Assembly: GCF_008843165.1 (NCBI RefSeq)
Contig: NZ_CP044427.1
Coordinates: 1,612,001-1,676,000 of the forward strand
From: Ornithinimicrobium pratense
Lineage (GTDB): Bacteria > Actinomycetota > Actinomycetes > Actinomycetales > Dermatophilaceae
Reading direction: 5' to 3'
Length of the DNA stretch: 64,000 bases
Shown piece by piece: positions 54,896-63,673 of the stretch. Positions within the stretch are counted from its first letter, which is position 1; every line of letters starts with the position of its first letter. Position numbers and translations under genes: made by a program. Below the pieces are notes generated by a model. It did not search any database. It was given only the letters and a program-made list of their open reading frames with translations, and was not told the DNA's origin.

Positions 54896-55505
54896 TGTGC
54901 GCAGCGACGCGGGCCAGGAGGCGCAGCAGGGCGCGCTGGACGCCACCAACCTCCCGGGCGGTGCCCGCGCCGCGATCGAGGCGGTGCTCATGGTCGTCGA
55001 CGAGCCGGTGACCGAGGAGACCCTGGCCAGCGCGCTGGAGCTGCCGCTGGAGCACGTGGGTGCGGTCCTGGACGAGCTGGCCCAGGAGTATGCCGATCAG
55101 CAGCGGGGCTTCATGCTGCGCCGGCTCGGCGGGGGGTGGCGCATCTACAGCAGGCCGGAGTATGCGCCCGTCGTCGAGCAGTTCCTGCTCGGTGGGCAGC
55201 AGGCCCGGCTGACCCAGGCAGCCCTGGAGACCTTGGCCGTCATCGCCTACCGGCAACCGATCAGCCGAGCGCGGATCGGCGCCATCCGGGGGGTCAACGT
55301 GGACGGTGTCGTGCGCACCCTGCTGGCACGCGGCATGGTGACCGAAGTCGGGCAGGACCCGACCGCCGGCGCCGTGCTCTACGGCACCACCGATCTGTTC
55401 CTCCAGCGCATGGGGCTGGACTCGTTGGACGACCTGCCGGCCCTCGCGCCCTATCTGCCCTCGGCAGAGGTGCTCGAGGAGCTGGCTGCGGAAGGACTGG
55501 CATGA
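54873..55505 (+). CDS. scpB: Segregation and condensation protein ScpB
   Basis: 210 residues. Binds ScpA with Smc to compact the chromosome. Two winged helix domains: ARAAIEAVLMVVDEPVTEET (about 31-50) and ARLTQAALETLAVIAYRQPI then SRARIGAIRGVNVDGVVRTL (about 110-149). GTG 54873 lies within the scpA coding end; GTG 54879 is an alternative two codons downstream. The TGA overlaps the next ATG by four bases. Confidence 0.95.
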   Translation: MSVSNETDVRSDAGQEAQQGALDATNLPGGARAAIEAVLMVVDEPVTEETLASALELPLEHVGAVLDELAQEYADQQRGFMLRRLGGGWRIYSRPEYAPVVEQFLLGGQQARLTQAALETLAVIAYRQPISRARIGAIRGVNVDGVVRTLLARGMVTEVGQDPTAGAVLYGTTDLFLQRMGLDSLDDLPALAPYLPSAEVLEELAAEGLA

Positions 55506-56404
55506 GTGAGAGCAAGAGGTCCGGCGGACAGGGCCGTGGAGGCTCCGGCGGACAAGGACGCGCAGGTCGCGCAGGGCCTGGCGGCACGGCGGGCCCGCGG
55601 CGTGCGGGCGGGTCGGCGGGCCGGCCCACCCGGCGTCGCCGCGCCAACCCGCCACGCCCGGACCACGACGTGCACGACCCGGGCGGCGTGCGGCTGCAGA
55701 AGCTGCTGGCCGGCGCCGGGTTCGGCTCCCGCCGGGCCTGCGAGAAGCTGATCGAGGACGGCCGGGTCGAGGTCGACGAACAGATCGTGACCGAGCTCGG
55801 CGTCCGGGTCGACCCCGCCCGGCAGGTCGTCCGGGTCGACGGCGACCGGGTCGTCGTCGACACCGACAAGATCTACCTGGCCTTCAACAAGCCCGCCGGC
55901 GTCGTCTCCAGCATGCAGGACGAGGAGGGCCGGCCCGACCTGTCCGACTACGTCGGCCATCTCTCCCAGCGGCTCTTCCACGTGGGCCGTCTCGACGTGG
56001 ACACCGAGGGCTTGCTGCTGCTCACCAACGACGGCGACCTGTCGCACCGGCTGCAGCACCCCGCCTATGGGGTGCCCAAGACCTACGTCGCCCAGGTCGA
56101 CGGCGTCGTCGGGCCCGGCGTCGGCAAGCAGCTGCGTGAGGGCGTGCAGCTCGAGGACGGCCTGGCCCGGGTCGACTCCTTCAAGGTCGTCGACGACATC
56201 CCCGGTCACTCGATCGTGGAGGTGGTGCTGCACGAGGGTCGTAAGCACATCGTGCGCCGCATGCTGGACGAGGTCGGTTACCCGGTCCGGGCGCTGTCCC
56301 GGGTGCAAATCGGGCCAGTGCTCCTCGGCGAGATGCGGCCCGGCCGCTACCGCGCACTCTCGGCCGAGGAGGTCGCCCAGCTCTACCGCGCCGCGGGGAT
56401 GTGA
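55502..56404 (+). CDS. RluB/RsuA-family pseudouridine synthase
   Basis: 300 residues. An Arg/Gly-rich basic N-terminus (about 1-55) precedes an S4 RNA-binding domain (RLQKLLAGAGFGSRRACEKL) and the pseudouridine synthase domain. The catalytic aspartate lies in VGRLDVDTEGLLLLTNDG, with YLAFNKPAGVVSSMQDEEG as the usual lead-in. Most likely modifies 23S rRNA like RluB; RsuA-type (16S) specificity cannot be excluded. Coupled to scpB and followed by cmk, the normal actinobacterial order. Confidence 0.93.
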   Translation: MSESKRSGGQGRGGSGGQGRAGRAGPGGTAGPRRAGGSAGRPTRRRRANPPRPDHDVHDPGGVRLQKLLAGAGFGSRRACEKLIEDGRVEVDEQIVTELGVRVDPARQVVRVDGDRVVVDTDKIYLAFNKPAGVVSSMQDEEGRPDLSDYVGHLSQRLFHVGRLDVDTEGLLLLTNDGDLSHRLQHPAYGVPKTYVAQVDGVVGPGVGKQLREGVQLEDGLARVDSFKVVDDIPGHSIVEVVLHEGRKHIVRRMLDEVGYPVRALSRVQIGPVLLGEMRPGRYRALSAEEVAQLYRAAGM

Positions 56405-56430
56405 CCGTCGGGGGCACGACCAGCAGCCGT

Positions 56431-56436
56431 TAGGCT
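56431..56436 (+). promoter_or_regulatory. -10 element of cmk
   Basis: TAGGCT, 6 bases before the GTG at 56443; leaderless promoter. It shows that cmk can be expressed apart from the upstream scpAB-rluB genes. Confidence 0.5.
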
Positions 56437-56442
56437 GGTTGG

Positions 56443-57198
56443 GTGTCTGCGTCCCCTCTCACCGTCGCCATCGACGGGCCCAGCGGCTCTGGCAAGTCCT
56501 CCGTGTCCCGGGCCCTGGCCCGTGACCTCGGGTTGGCCTACCTGGACACTGGAGCGATGTACCGCGCGCTGGCCTGGTGGGCCCTGGAGCGAGAGCTAGA
56601 CCTGCAGGACCAGGCCCTGGTGGCCCAGGCGGCCCGGGACCTGCCCCTGCGCATCAGCACCGACCCCGACGAGCAGGCGCTCAGTGTGGACGATACCGAC
56701 GTGACCCAGGAGATCCGCCAGACGCGGATCAGCGCCCAGGTGTCGGCGGTCGCGACCAACTTGGATGTGCGGGGCGAGCTGCGCCGCCGCCAGCGCGAGA
56801 TCATCGAGCAGGAGCGGCAGCGGAGCGGCGGCATCGTCGTCGAGGGGCGCGACATCACCACCGTCGTCGCGCCGGACGCCGAGCACCGCATCCTCATCAC
56901 CGCCTCCGAGGAGGCCCGCCTGGCCCGCCGCGCGCTGGAGGTGCATGGCTCCGCCGGCGCCGAACAACTGGCCGCCACCCGCGACCAAGTCGTCCGCCGC
57001 GACGCCGACGACTCCACCGTCAGCACCTTCCTCGAGGCGGCCGACGGCGTGGTCGCCCTCGACACCTCCGACCTCACCCTCGAGCAGGTGATCTCCGCCG
57101 TCCACGCCCTTGTCCGCGGCGAGGCCAAGACAGTCCCTGCCGACCCGAGCACACCCCATACCCCGCATCAGCCCGACCAGTCCCAGGAGGACCGATGA
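56443..57198 (+). CDS. cmk: Cytidylate kinase
   Basis: 251 residues. Phosphorylates CMP and dCMP with ATP. P-loop [20 protein letters not shown] at residues 6-25, [20 protein letters not shown] next, the NMP-binding segment [20 protein letters not shown], and the lid [20 protein letters not shown]. The last 25 residues are a Pro/Ser/Gln-rich tail. GTG start is leaderless. Its stop overlaps the sulfurtransferase ATG by four bases. Confidence 0.95.
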   Translation: MSASPLTVAIDGPSGSGKSSVSRALARDLGLAYLDTGAMYRALAWWALERELDLQDQALVAQAARDLPLRISTDPDEQALSVDDTDVTQEIRQTRISAQVSAVATNLDVRGELRRRQREIIEQERQRSGGIVVEGRDITTVVAPDAEHRILITASEEARLARRALEVHGSAGAEQLAATRDQVVRRDADDSTVSTFLEAADGVVALDTSDLTLEQVISAVHALVRGEAKTVPADPSTPHTPHQPDQSQEDR

Positions 57199-58064
57199 CC
57201 CAGCAGACCGAGCAGACCGAGAAGATCGCCGCCTACGCCCACCCCGAGCGGTTGGTGACGACCGAGTGGCTGGCCGAGCACCTCGAGGACGACAACCTGG
57301 TGGTGCTGGAGTGCAACGAGGACGTGCTCCTCTACGACACCGGCCACATCCCCGGCGGTCTGAAGCTGGACTGGCACACCGACCTCAACGACCCGCTGAC
57401 CCGCGACTACATCGACGGCGAGCGGTTCGCCCAGGTGATGGGGGAACGCGGGATCGACCGGGGGACCACCGTGCTCCTCTACGGCGACAAGTCCAACTGG
57501 TGGGCCGCCTACGCACTGTGGGTGATGACCCTCTTTGGGCACGAGGACGTACGGCTGCTTGACGGCGGCCGGGCCAAGTGGGTCGCCGAGGGCCGAGAGC
57601 TGACCACCGAGGTGCCGCAGGTGACGCCGGTGGACTACCCGGTCCTGGAGCGCGACGACTCCCAGGTGCGGGCTTTCAAGGACGATGTCCTGGCCCACCT
57701 AGGTCAGCCCATGGTCGACGTGCGCAGCCCGGGGGAGTTCTCCGGCGACCTGCTGCACATGCCGGACTACCCCCAGGAGGGCGCGATGCGCGGCGGTCAC
57801 ATCCCCGGTGCCCGGTCCGTACCGTGGGGCAGGGCGGCCAACGAGGACGGCACCTTCAAGAGCCGTGCGGAGCTGGAGGCCATCTACCTGCAGGAGCAGG
57901 GCCTGTCCGCGGACGACGACGTGGTGGCCTACTGCCGCATCGGCGAGCGCTCCAGCCACACCTGGTTCGTGCTCACCCACCTGCTCGGCTTCGAGAAGGT
58001 GCGCAACTACGACGGCAGCTGGACCGAGTGGGGCAACGCCGTCGGCACCCCGGTGGAGCGCTGA
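57195..58064 (+). CDS. Sulfurtransferase with two rhodanese domains
   Basis: 289 residues. Thiosulfate or mercaptopyruvate sulfurtransferase layout: an inactive N-terminal rhodanese domain (about 15-150) and a catalytic C-terminal one with C247 in [13 protein letters not shown]. The CRIGERS loop is typical of thiosulfate sulfurtransferase-like enzymes; mercaptopyruvate types usually have CGSGVTA. It is coupled to cmk by a 4-base overlap and followed two bases later by sufE, so it probably passes sulfur to SufE. Confidence 0.92.
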   Translation: MTQQTEQTEKIAAYAHPERLVTTEWLAEHLEDDNLVVLECNEDVLLYDTGHIPGGLKLDWHTDLNDPLTRDYIDGERFAQVMGERGIDRGTTVLLYGDKSNWWAAYALWVMTLFGHEDVRLLDGGRAKWVAEGRELTTEVPQVTPVDYPVLERDDSQVRAFKDDVLAHLGQPMVDVRSPGEFSGDLLHMPDYPQEGAMRGGHIPGARSVPWGRAANEDGTFKSRAELEAIYLQEQGLSADDDVVAYCRIGERSSHTWFVLTHLLGFEKVRNYDGSWTEWGNAVGTPVER

Positions 58065-58066
58065 GC

Positions 58067-58549
58067 ATGCCGCCCCATGAGTCGAACGACCTGCCGCCCA
58101 ACCTGGCCGAGCTGGCCGAGGACTTCCACGCAGTGACCCAGCAGGAGCGGCTGCAGTTGCTGCTGGAGCTCTCCCGCGAGCTGCCCAAGCCCCCCGAACG
58201 CTACGCGGGCAAGCTGGACAGCATGGAGCGCGTCGATGAGTGCCAGTCGCCGCTGTTCCTAGCGGTTGAGGTCGGTCAGGATGCCGAGCGCACGGTCAAC
58301 CTCTTCTTCGAGGCTCCGCCGGAGGCGCCGACGACGCGAGGCTTCGCCGGGATCCTGCACGAGGGCCTGGACGGCCTGCCTGCCCAGGAGGTGCTGGACG
58401 TCCCTGACGACGCGCCCTACCGGTTCGGCCTGTCCGAGGCCGTCTCCCCGCTGCGGATGCGCGGGATGGTCGGCATGCTGGCCAGGATCAAGCGTCAGGT
58501 CCGGCTGCGGGTGCAGTCCTTGGACCTGGGCGCAGGGCAGGAGAGCTGA
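58067..58549 (+). CDS. sufE: SufE-family sulfur acceptor
   Basis: 160 residues of the SufE/CsdE fold, which accepts persulfide sulfur and passes it on for iron-sulfur cluster or other uses. The acceptor cysteine is C59 in [17 protein letters not shown]; the other family segment is [20 protein letters not shown] followed by [15 protein letters not shown]. No sufS or sufB is nearby, so the donor is likely the adjacent sulfurtransferase. In mycobacteria an sseA-sufE pair occurs at another locus (Rv3283-Rv3284). Confidence 0.93.
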   Translation: MPPHESNDLPPNLAELAEDFHAVTQQERLQLLLELSRELPKPPERYAGKLDSMERVDECQSPLFLAVEVGQDAERTVNLFFEAPPEAPTTRGFAGILHEGLDGLPAQEVLDVPDDAPYRFGLSEAVSPLRMRGMVGMLARIKRQVRLRVQSLDLGAGQES

Positions 58550-58553
58550 GCCG

Positions 58554-60089
58554 ATGAGCACCGAGGACCACACGCCCGACACCGCAGTGGAATGGACCGC
58601 TGGCCCAGACCCGGACGGGCCGGGTGCAGACGAGCCGGGCCCAGCCGAGGACGTCCACAACCTGGAGACCGCCCTGCGGGCCGGTCTGGGGGAGTTCGAG
58701 CTTTCCGAGGAGGACCTGGCGCTCGTCGAGCGCGGTGAGCTGGGGCTCGAGGACCTGCAGGAGCAGGAGACCCGCCCGGTCGTCGCCGTCGTCGGCCGGC
58801 CCAATGTCGGCAAGTCCAGCCTCGTCAACCGGGTCCTGGGCCGCCGCGAGGCCGTGGTCGAGGACGTGCCCGGCGTGACCCGGGACCGGGTGGCCTACGA
58901 CGCCGAGTGGTCCGGCCGCCGGTTCACCGTCGTCGACACCGGCGGCTGGGAGGTCGACGCTACCGGGATCCATCTGCGGGTCGCCGAGCAGGCCGAGGTC
59001 GCCGTCGAGCTGGCCGACGTGGTGGTCTTCGTCGTCGACGCCACCGTCGGAGCCACGGACACCGACGAGCAGGTGGTCCGGCTGCTGCGCCGCTCCGGCA
59101 AGCCGGTCGTGCTGGCCGCGAACAAGGTGGACAACCAGGCGCAGGAGGCCGAGGCGGCCATGCTGTGGAGCCTCGGGCTCGGGCAGCCGTGGCCGGTCTC
59201 AGCGCTGCACGGGCGCGGTTCGGGCGATGTGCTTGACGCGGTGCTCGCCGTGCTGCCGGAGAGGTCCTCGGTGATCGGTGCCTACCCGCGTGGCGGACCG
59301 CGCCGGGTCGCTCTGCTCGGGCGGCCCAACGTGGGGAAGTCCTCGCTGCTCAACAAGCTCGCCGGCACCGAGCGGGTGGTGGTGGACAACGTCGCGGGCA
59401 CGACCCGGGACCCGGTCGACGAGTTGATCGAGCTGGGCGGGAAAACCTGGCGGTTCGTCGACACCGCCGGCATCCGCCGTCGGGTCCACCAGACCCGCGG
59501 CGCCGACTTCTACGCCTCGCTGCGCACCCAGGCCGCACTGGAGAAGGCGGAGGTCGCTGTGGTGCTCATCGACGTCTCCGAGTCGATCGCGGAGCAGGAC
59601 ATCCGCGTGATCCAGCAGGTGGTGGACTCCGGCCGCGCCCTGGTCGTGGGCTACAACAAGTGGGACATGATGGATGAGGAGCGGCAGTACTACCTCGAGC
59701 GGGAGATCGAGCGTGAGCTGGTGCAGATCACCTGGGCCCCGCGGGTGAACATCTCGGCCACCACCGGACGGGCCGTGCACAAGCTGGTGCCGGCCCTAGA
59801 GACCGCGCTGGACTCCTGGGACCGACGGATTCCCACCGGGCGGCTGAACGCCTTCCTGGGCGAGGTCGTCGCCGGGCACCCCCACCCGGTGCGCAGCGGC
59901 AAGCAACCGCGCATCCTGTTCGCCACCCAGGCCTCGACCCGGCCCCCGAAGTTCGTCATCTTCGCCTCCGGCTTCATCGAGGCCGGTTACCGCAGGTTCC
60001 TCGAGCGCCGATTGCGCGAGCAGTTCGGCTTCGAGGGGAGCCCTATCGAGATCTCGGTCCGGGTCCGCGAGCGTCGCGGTCGGCGGTAG
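58554..60089 (+). CDS. der: Ribosome biogenesis GTPase Der (EngA)
   Basis: 511 residues. Two GTPase domains in tandem: first [20 protein letters not shown] near residue 80 with [12 protein letters not shown] and VDTGGWE, second [20 protein letters not shown] near residue 255 with [11 protein letters not shown] and VDTAGIRR, then the C-terminal KH-like domain (RNA binding). Required for 50S assembly. The first 70 residues are acidic and extra relative to E. coli Der. ATG 58554 lies 4 bases after the sufE stop. tRNA-Pro follows. Confidence 0.96.
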   Translation: MSTEDHTPDTAVEWTAGPDPDGPGADEPGPAEDVHNLETALRAGLGEFELSEEDLALVERGELGLEDLQEQETRPVVAVVGRPNVGKSSLVNRVLGRREAVVEDVPGVTRDRVAYDAEWSGRRFTVVDTGGWEVDATGIHLRVAEQAEVAVELADVVVFVVDATVGATDTDEQVVRLLRRSGKPVVLAANKVDNQAQEAEAAMLWSLGLGQPWPVSALHGRGSGDVLDAVLAVLPERSSVIGAYPRGGPRRVALLGRPNVGKSSLLNKLAGTERVVVDNVAGTTRDPVDELIELGGKTWRFVDTAGIRRRVHQTRGADFYASLRTQAALEKAEVAVVLIDVSESIAEQDIRVIQQVVDSGRALVVGYNKWDMMDEERQYYLEREIERELVQITWAPRVNISATTGRAVHKLVPALETALDSWDRRIPTGRLNAFLGEVVAGHPHPVRSGKQPRILFATQASTRPPKFVIFASGFIEAGYRRFLERRLREQFGFEGSPIEISVRVRERRGRR

Positions 60090-60145
60090 GGGATTCGTTG
60101 GCCGGCCCGGGCATGGGTTATCTTTGACCCTGCCCAACCGGGCCT

Positions 60146-60219
<74 letters not shown>

Positions 60220-60236
60220 CCGAGAAGAAGCGGGTC

Positions 60237-60275
60237 AGCGGCACCACGTGAGCGATCACGGGTGCCGCTTCCTGC
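60237..60275 (+). terminator. Hairpin terminator after tRNA-Pro
   Basis: AGCGGCACC (60237-60245) pairs with GGTGCCGCT (60261-60269), and the inner CGTGA/TCACG continues the stem across one mismatch to a GCGA loop. TTCCTGC follows. A stable rho-independent structure, though the U-run is weak. Confidence 0.7.
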
Positions 60276-60329
60276 ATCGTGGGGCCGGATCGCCGCGCGG
60301 GCCTCTCAGGGAAGCCGGGGCGGATCTTC

Positions 60330-60335
60330 TAGACT
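60330..60335 (+). promoter_or_regulatory. -10 element of the CDP-alcohol phosphatidyltransferase operon
   Basis: TAGACT, 6 bases before ATG 60342; leaderless promoter for the downstream cluster. Confidence 0.5.
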
Positions 60336-60341
60336 GCGCCC

Positions 60342-60974
60342 ATGGGTACGGGCACGGGGGAGGAGCAGGCTGCGGGGGCGCAGCAGCGTGTCCTGCCGGT
60401 GAGCGACCAGGTCTGGACGCTGCCCAACCTGCTGTCGTTCGTCCGGCTCGTCCTCGTGCCCGTCTTCGTCTGGCTGCTGGTCGAGCGCGAGCTGGGCTGG
60501 GCCGCGCTTCTGCTGGTGGTCGCTGGCTTCTCCGACTTCGCCGACGGCAAGATCGCCCGGCACTACGGGCTGGTCAGCCGGCTGGGTCAGGTCCTCGACC
60601 CGATCGCCGACCGGCTCTATATCGCCGCGACCGTGCTCGGCCTGGCCGCCGTCGGTGCCATCCCGTGGTGGCTGGTCGCGGTGCTGGTCGCGCGGGACGC
60701 CTTCATCTTGTCGATGTACCCCGTGGTCCGCCGTCGCCGGCTGCCGATCCCCGAGGTCAGCTTCATCGGCAAGGCCGCCACCTTCAACCTGCTCGGCGGG
60801 TTCCCGCTGATCCTGCTGGGCCAGCTCGACGGCTGGTGGACGGTCCTGGCCCTGGCCACCGGGTGGGCCCTGGCCTGGTGGGGCACCGTCCTCTACTGGG
60901 TCGCCGGGTTGGTCTACGCCTGGCAGGTCCTCGACATGGTCCGGCAGCGCCGCGCGCAGGAGGTGCCTGTATGA
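60342..60974 (+). CDS. CDP-alcohol phosphatidyltransferase-family protein
   Basis: 210 residues. The CDP-OH-P signature D-x2-D-G-x2-A-R-x8-G-x3-D-x3-D is complete (DFADGKIARHYGLVSRLGQ, then VLDPIADR, about 66-92), with about six membrane helices. Transfers a phosphatidyl or CDP-linked group to an alcohol; in M. tuberculosis the positional homologue Rv1822 is called PgsA2, but the acceptor is not established. It heads the cluster that ends with gcvH and FHA. Coupled to the next gene by a 4-base overlap. Confidence 0.92.
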   Translation: MGTGTGEEQAAGAQQRVLPVSDQVWTLPNLLSFVRLVLVPVFVWLLVERELGWAALLLVVAGFSDFADGKIARHYGLVSRLGQVLDPIADRLYIAATVLGLAAVGAIPWWLVAVLVARDAFILSMYPVVRRRRLPIPEVSFIGKAATFNLLGGFPLILLGQLDGWWTVLALATGWALAWWGTVLYWVAGLVYAWQVLDMVRQRRAQEVPV

Positions 60975-61954
60975 CGTGGCCCCACCGCCCGCGCGCCCGC
61001 AGTGAAGAGTCTGCTGGTCCACCTGCGACGGAGCGGGACCCCGCCGCCTCGATGGCGCTGCTCGAGGAGGTCCTGGACCCCCCGGTCGGGCCCGGCTACC
61101 GCTCCGCCGCGGACCATCGGGTGGAACAGGGTCTGCCGCCGTCCTCGGGCACCCGCACCTGGCTCATGCTCGCCGTGAGCGTCCTGCTCGGGCTGCTCGT
61201 CACCGCCGCGGCCACCACCCTGGGCGCCCAGGACGAGGCGGCCGCTAAGACCCGCACCCAGCTGGTGGAGCGGATCGAGGCGGCCCAGACGGCCGGTGAC
61301 GGGCACCGGGAGACGGTGGACCAGCTGCGGGCCGACATCAGCGCCCTGGAGCAGCGTGCGGTGGACCCCGAGTCCGCCAGCGCCGGCCCGGGTGAGCCGC
61401 AGTCCTCGGCCGCCCGCCGGATCGCGGCCGCCGGCCTGGAGGCGGGAGCTATGGCCGTGCAGGGTCCTGGGGTCATCGTGCGGTTAGGCGACGCCGCGCC
61501 CCGCGAGGTCTCCCCGGGGGAGGTCCTTGAGCCCGAGCGGATCAACTCCCGCGACATCCAACTGGTGGTCAACGGCCTGTGGTCAGCCGGCGCCGAGGCG
61601 ATCTCGGTCAACGGCCACCGGATGACCAGCACCTCGGCCATCCGCTTCGCCGGCAAGGCGATCATCGTCGACTTCCGCGGTCTCACCCCGCCCTATGAGA
61701 TCTTGGCGATCGGTGAGCCCGCCCGCCTCACGGAGGAGACCAGCACCGGAATGGTCGGGGCCTACCTCGGCGAGCTGCGCGACCACCTTGGCCTGCGGGC
61801 CGAGGTCGAGCAGGTCGACCTGCTCACCATCGGGGCCGCCGAGCGGCTCACCACCCGGGTCAGCTCGGTCGGCACGAACGACCTGCCCGCCGACCCCTCC
61901 CCGGGGGAGCCGGCACCCAGCCCCGAACCGGACCTTGACGAGGAGGACAGATGA
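60971..61954 (+). CDS. DUF881 membrane-anchored protein, first copy
   Basis: 327 residues. A cytoplasmic N-terminus (about 1-62), one membrane helix (about 63-85, TWLMLAVSVLLGLLVTAAAT), a coiled coil (about 90-130), and the DUF881 domain with INSRDIQLVVNGLWSAGAEA, ISVNGHRMTS and IVDFRGLTPPYEILAIG. C-terminal Pro/Glu-rich tail. No biochemical function is known; the family is almost restricted to Gram-positive bacteria and often flanks the small basic protein. Corresponds by position to Rv1823. Confidence 0.88.
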   Translation: MTWPHRPRARSEESAGPPATERDPAASMALLEEVLDPPVGPGYRSAADHRVEQGLPPSSGTRTWLMLAVSVLLGLLVTAAATTLGAQDEAAAKTRTQLVERIEAAQTAGDGHRETVDQLRADISALEQRAVDPESASAGPGEPQSSAARRIAAAGLEAGAMAVQGPGVIVRLGDAAPREVSPGEVLEPERINSRDIQLVVNGLWSAGAEAISVNGHRMTSTSAIRFAGKAIIVDFRGLTPPYEILAIGEPARLTEETSTGMVGAYLGELRDHLGLRAEVEQVDLLTIGAAERLTTRVSSVGTNDLPADPSPGEPAPSPEPDLDEEDR

Positions 61955-62283
61955 TCCCCGTGCTCGGACTGGTGGTCGGGATCGTGCTCGGGCTGGTGCT
62001 CGGCCCGGAGGTGCCGGTGTGGATGCAGCCCTACCTGCCGATCGCCGTCATCGCCGCCCTCGATGCCGTCTTCGGAGCCACCCGCGCCTCGCTGGAGGGC
62101 ATCTTCAACGACCGTGTCTTCGTCATCTCGATCCTGTCCAACGTCGTCGTCGCCGCGCTCATTGTCTTCCTGGGCAACCAGCTGGGTGTCGGGGCCCAGC
62201 TGTCCACCGGCGTGGTCGTCGTGCTCGGCCTGCGCATCTTCTCCAACGTGGCGGCGATCCGACGGCACCTGCTGGGGGCCTGA
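61951..62283 (+). CDS. Small basic family protein (DUF1290)
   Basis: 110 residues with three to four hydrophobic helices and the family segments YLPIAVIAALDAVFGATRAS and ALIVFLGNQLGVGAQLSTGV. It sits between the two DUF881 genes, both junctions overlapping (ATGA and TGATG), so the three are made together and probably form a membrane complex. Homologous to Rv1824. Function unknown. Confidence 0.9.
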   Translation: MIPVLGLVVGIVLGLVLGPEVPVWMQPYLPIAVIAALDAVFGATRASLEGIFNDRVFVISILSNVVVAALIVFLGNQLGVGAQLSTGVVVVLGLRIFSNVAAIRRHLLGA

Positions 62284-63074
62284 TGGAGGAGCAGGGCACC
62301 CGGCCGGCCCGCTTCCGTCGGCTGCGGCGCACGGGCGCACCCACGGTCGAGCAAGCGCGTCGACGGCTGCTCGACCTGGGCGGCATGCGGCTTGGTCGAG
62401 GACGGCTGGTCGCGGCACTGCTGCTGGCGCTGCTGGGGCTGGGGCTGGTCGCTCAGGTGCGGGTCACCGACGAGGCGGGGCTGGACCAGCTGCGTCAGAC
62501 CGAGCTGGTCGCCCTGCTCGACGACACGACCAACCGCGTGCTGTCCCTCCAGGAGGAGGTCCGCACTCTGGAGGCGGACCGGGACCGGCTGCAGGGCAGT
62601 GAGGGTGACGAGGCTGCGACCCGCGCCGCCCAGGAACGCCTGGAGTCCTACCAGATCCTCGCCGGCCAGGTGCCGGTCCGAGGCCCGGGAATCACCATCC
62701 AGGTGCAGGACCCGGGTGCGGTCGTCACCCAGACGATGCTGCTGGACGGCATCCAGGAACTGCGCGACGCCGGCGCCGAGGCGATCCAGATCGGCGGCGT
62801 GCGGGTGGTCGCCTCCAGCTGGGTCGGCGCCGACGCCGACGGCCGGTTGACCATCGATGACCGGCTCATCCTGCCGCCCTACACGATCGTGGCCATCGGC
62901 GACTCGCACACTCTGGCTGGGGCGATGGCCATCCCCGGCGGCTTCACCGACAGTCTGCGCGGGGCCGGGGCCACGGTCAGCGTCACCGAGGCCCCCACCG
63001 TCCAGGTCGAGGCATTGCACGAGGCCAGACCACCTCGTTACGCTCAACCTGTCCCCGCGGAGCAGTCCCCGTAG
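62283..63074 (+). CDS. DUF881 membrane-anchored protein, second copy
   Basis: 263 residues. A basic N-terminus, a membrane helix (about 40-58, LVAALLLALLGLGLVAQ), a coiled coil (about 75-110, NRVLSLQEEVRTLEADRDRL), and a DUF881 domain (MLLDGIQELRDAGAEAIQIG, then VRVVASSWVG and LPPYTIVAIGD). It lacks the long N-terminal region of the first copy. Corresponds to Rv1825. Start ATG 62283 overlaps the preceding stop. Confidence 0.88.
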   Translation: MEEQGTRPARFRRLRRTGAPTVEQARRRLLDLGGMRLGRGRLVAALLLALLGLGLVAQVRVTDEAGLDQLRQTELVALLDDTTNRVLSLQEEVRTLEADRDRLQGSEGDEAATRAAQERLESYQILAGQVPVRGPGITIQVQDPGAVVTQTMLLDGIQELRDAGAEAIQIGGVRVVASSWVGADADGRLTIDDRLILPPYTIVAIGDSHTLAGAMAIPGGFTDSLRGAGATVSVTEAPTVQVEALHEARPPRYAQPVPAEQSP

Positions 63075-63171
63075 GTTAGGGTCGGTCACGCGTCACGCCA
63101 GTTCAGCACAGCACCTTCAGACCTTCAGCACCACCGCGCAGAGCCGCGCGCCGTCCGAGCAGAGGAGAGCC

Positions 63172-63561
63172 ATGAGCACCCTGGAATACCCCGACGACCT
63201 GCGCTACACCAGCGACCACGAGTGGGTCAAGGACCACGGTGACGCAGTGGTGCGCATCGGCATCACCGCCTACGCGCAGGACGCGCTCGGCGACGTTGTC
63301 TACGTCTCCCTCCCGACGGTCGGTGACACGGTGGCGGTGGGCGACTCGGTCGGCGAGGTGGAGTCCACCAAGTCGGTCAGCGACATCTATGCGCCCCTGG
63401 CCGGGGAGGTCACCGCCGTCAACGACGCCCTGGACGCGACCCCCGAGCTGATCAACAGCGACAGCTACGGCGAGGGCTGGATGTACGAGCTGCGCATCGA
63501 GGACCCGGCTGCGCTCCAGGCCCTCCTCGACGCAGAGGGCTACCAGGCCCAGCTGGACTGA
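63172..63561 (+). CDS. gcvH: Glycine cleavage system H protein
   Basis: 129 residues. The lipoyl carrier of the glycine cleavage complex: K67 in GEVESTKSVSDIYAP carries the lipoyl arm that shuttles the aminomethyl group. LRYTSDHEWVKDHGD is the usual start and NSDSYGEGWMYELRI the usual end. RBS AGAGGAGAG before ATG 63172; candidate -10 TAGGTT at 63072-63077. The P and T proteins are not in the window. Followed by the FHA gene as in mycobacteria (Rv1826-Rv1827). Confidence 0.96.
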   Translation: MSTLEYPDDLRYTSDHEWVKDHGDAVVRIGITAYAQDALGDVVYVSLPTVGDTVAVGDSVGEVESTKSVSDIYAPLAGEVTAVNDALDATPELINSDSYGEGWMYELRIEDPAALQALLDAEGYQAQLD

Positions 63562-63673
63562 ACAGCCCCCACTACCCCGTGATCTACAGTGGGGACCGGC
63601 GACCCATGGTCGCCGGTCCCCGACGTCTACACCCGACATCTGACCCGTCAGCAACTTCCAGGGAGGCCAGAAC

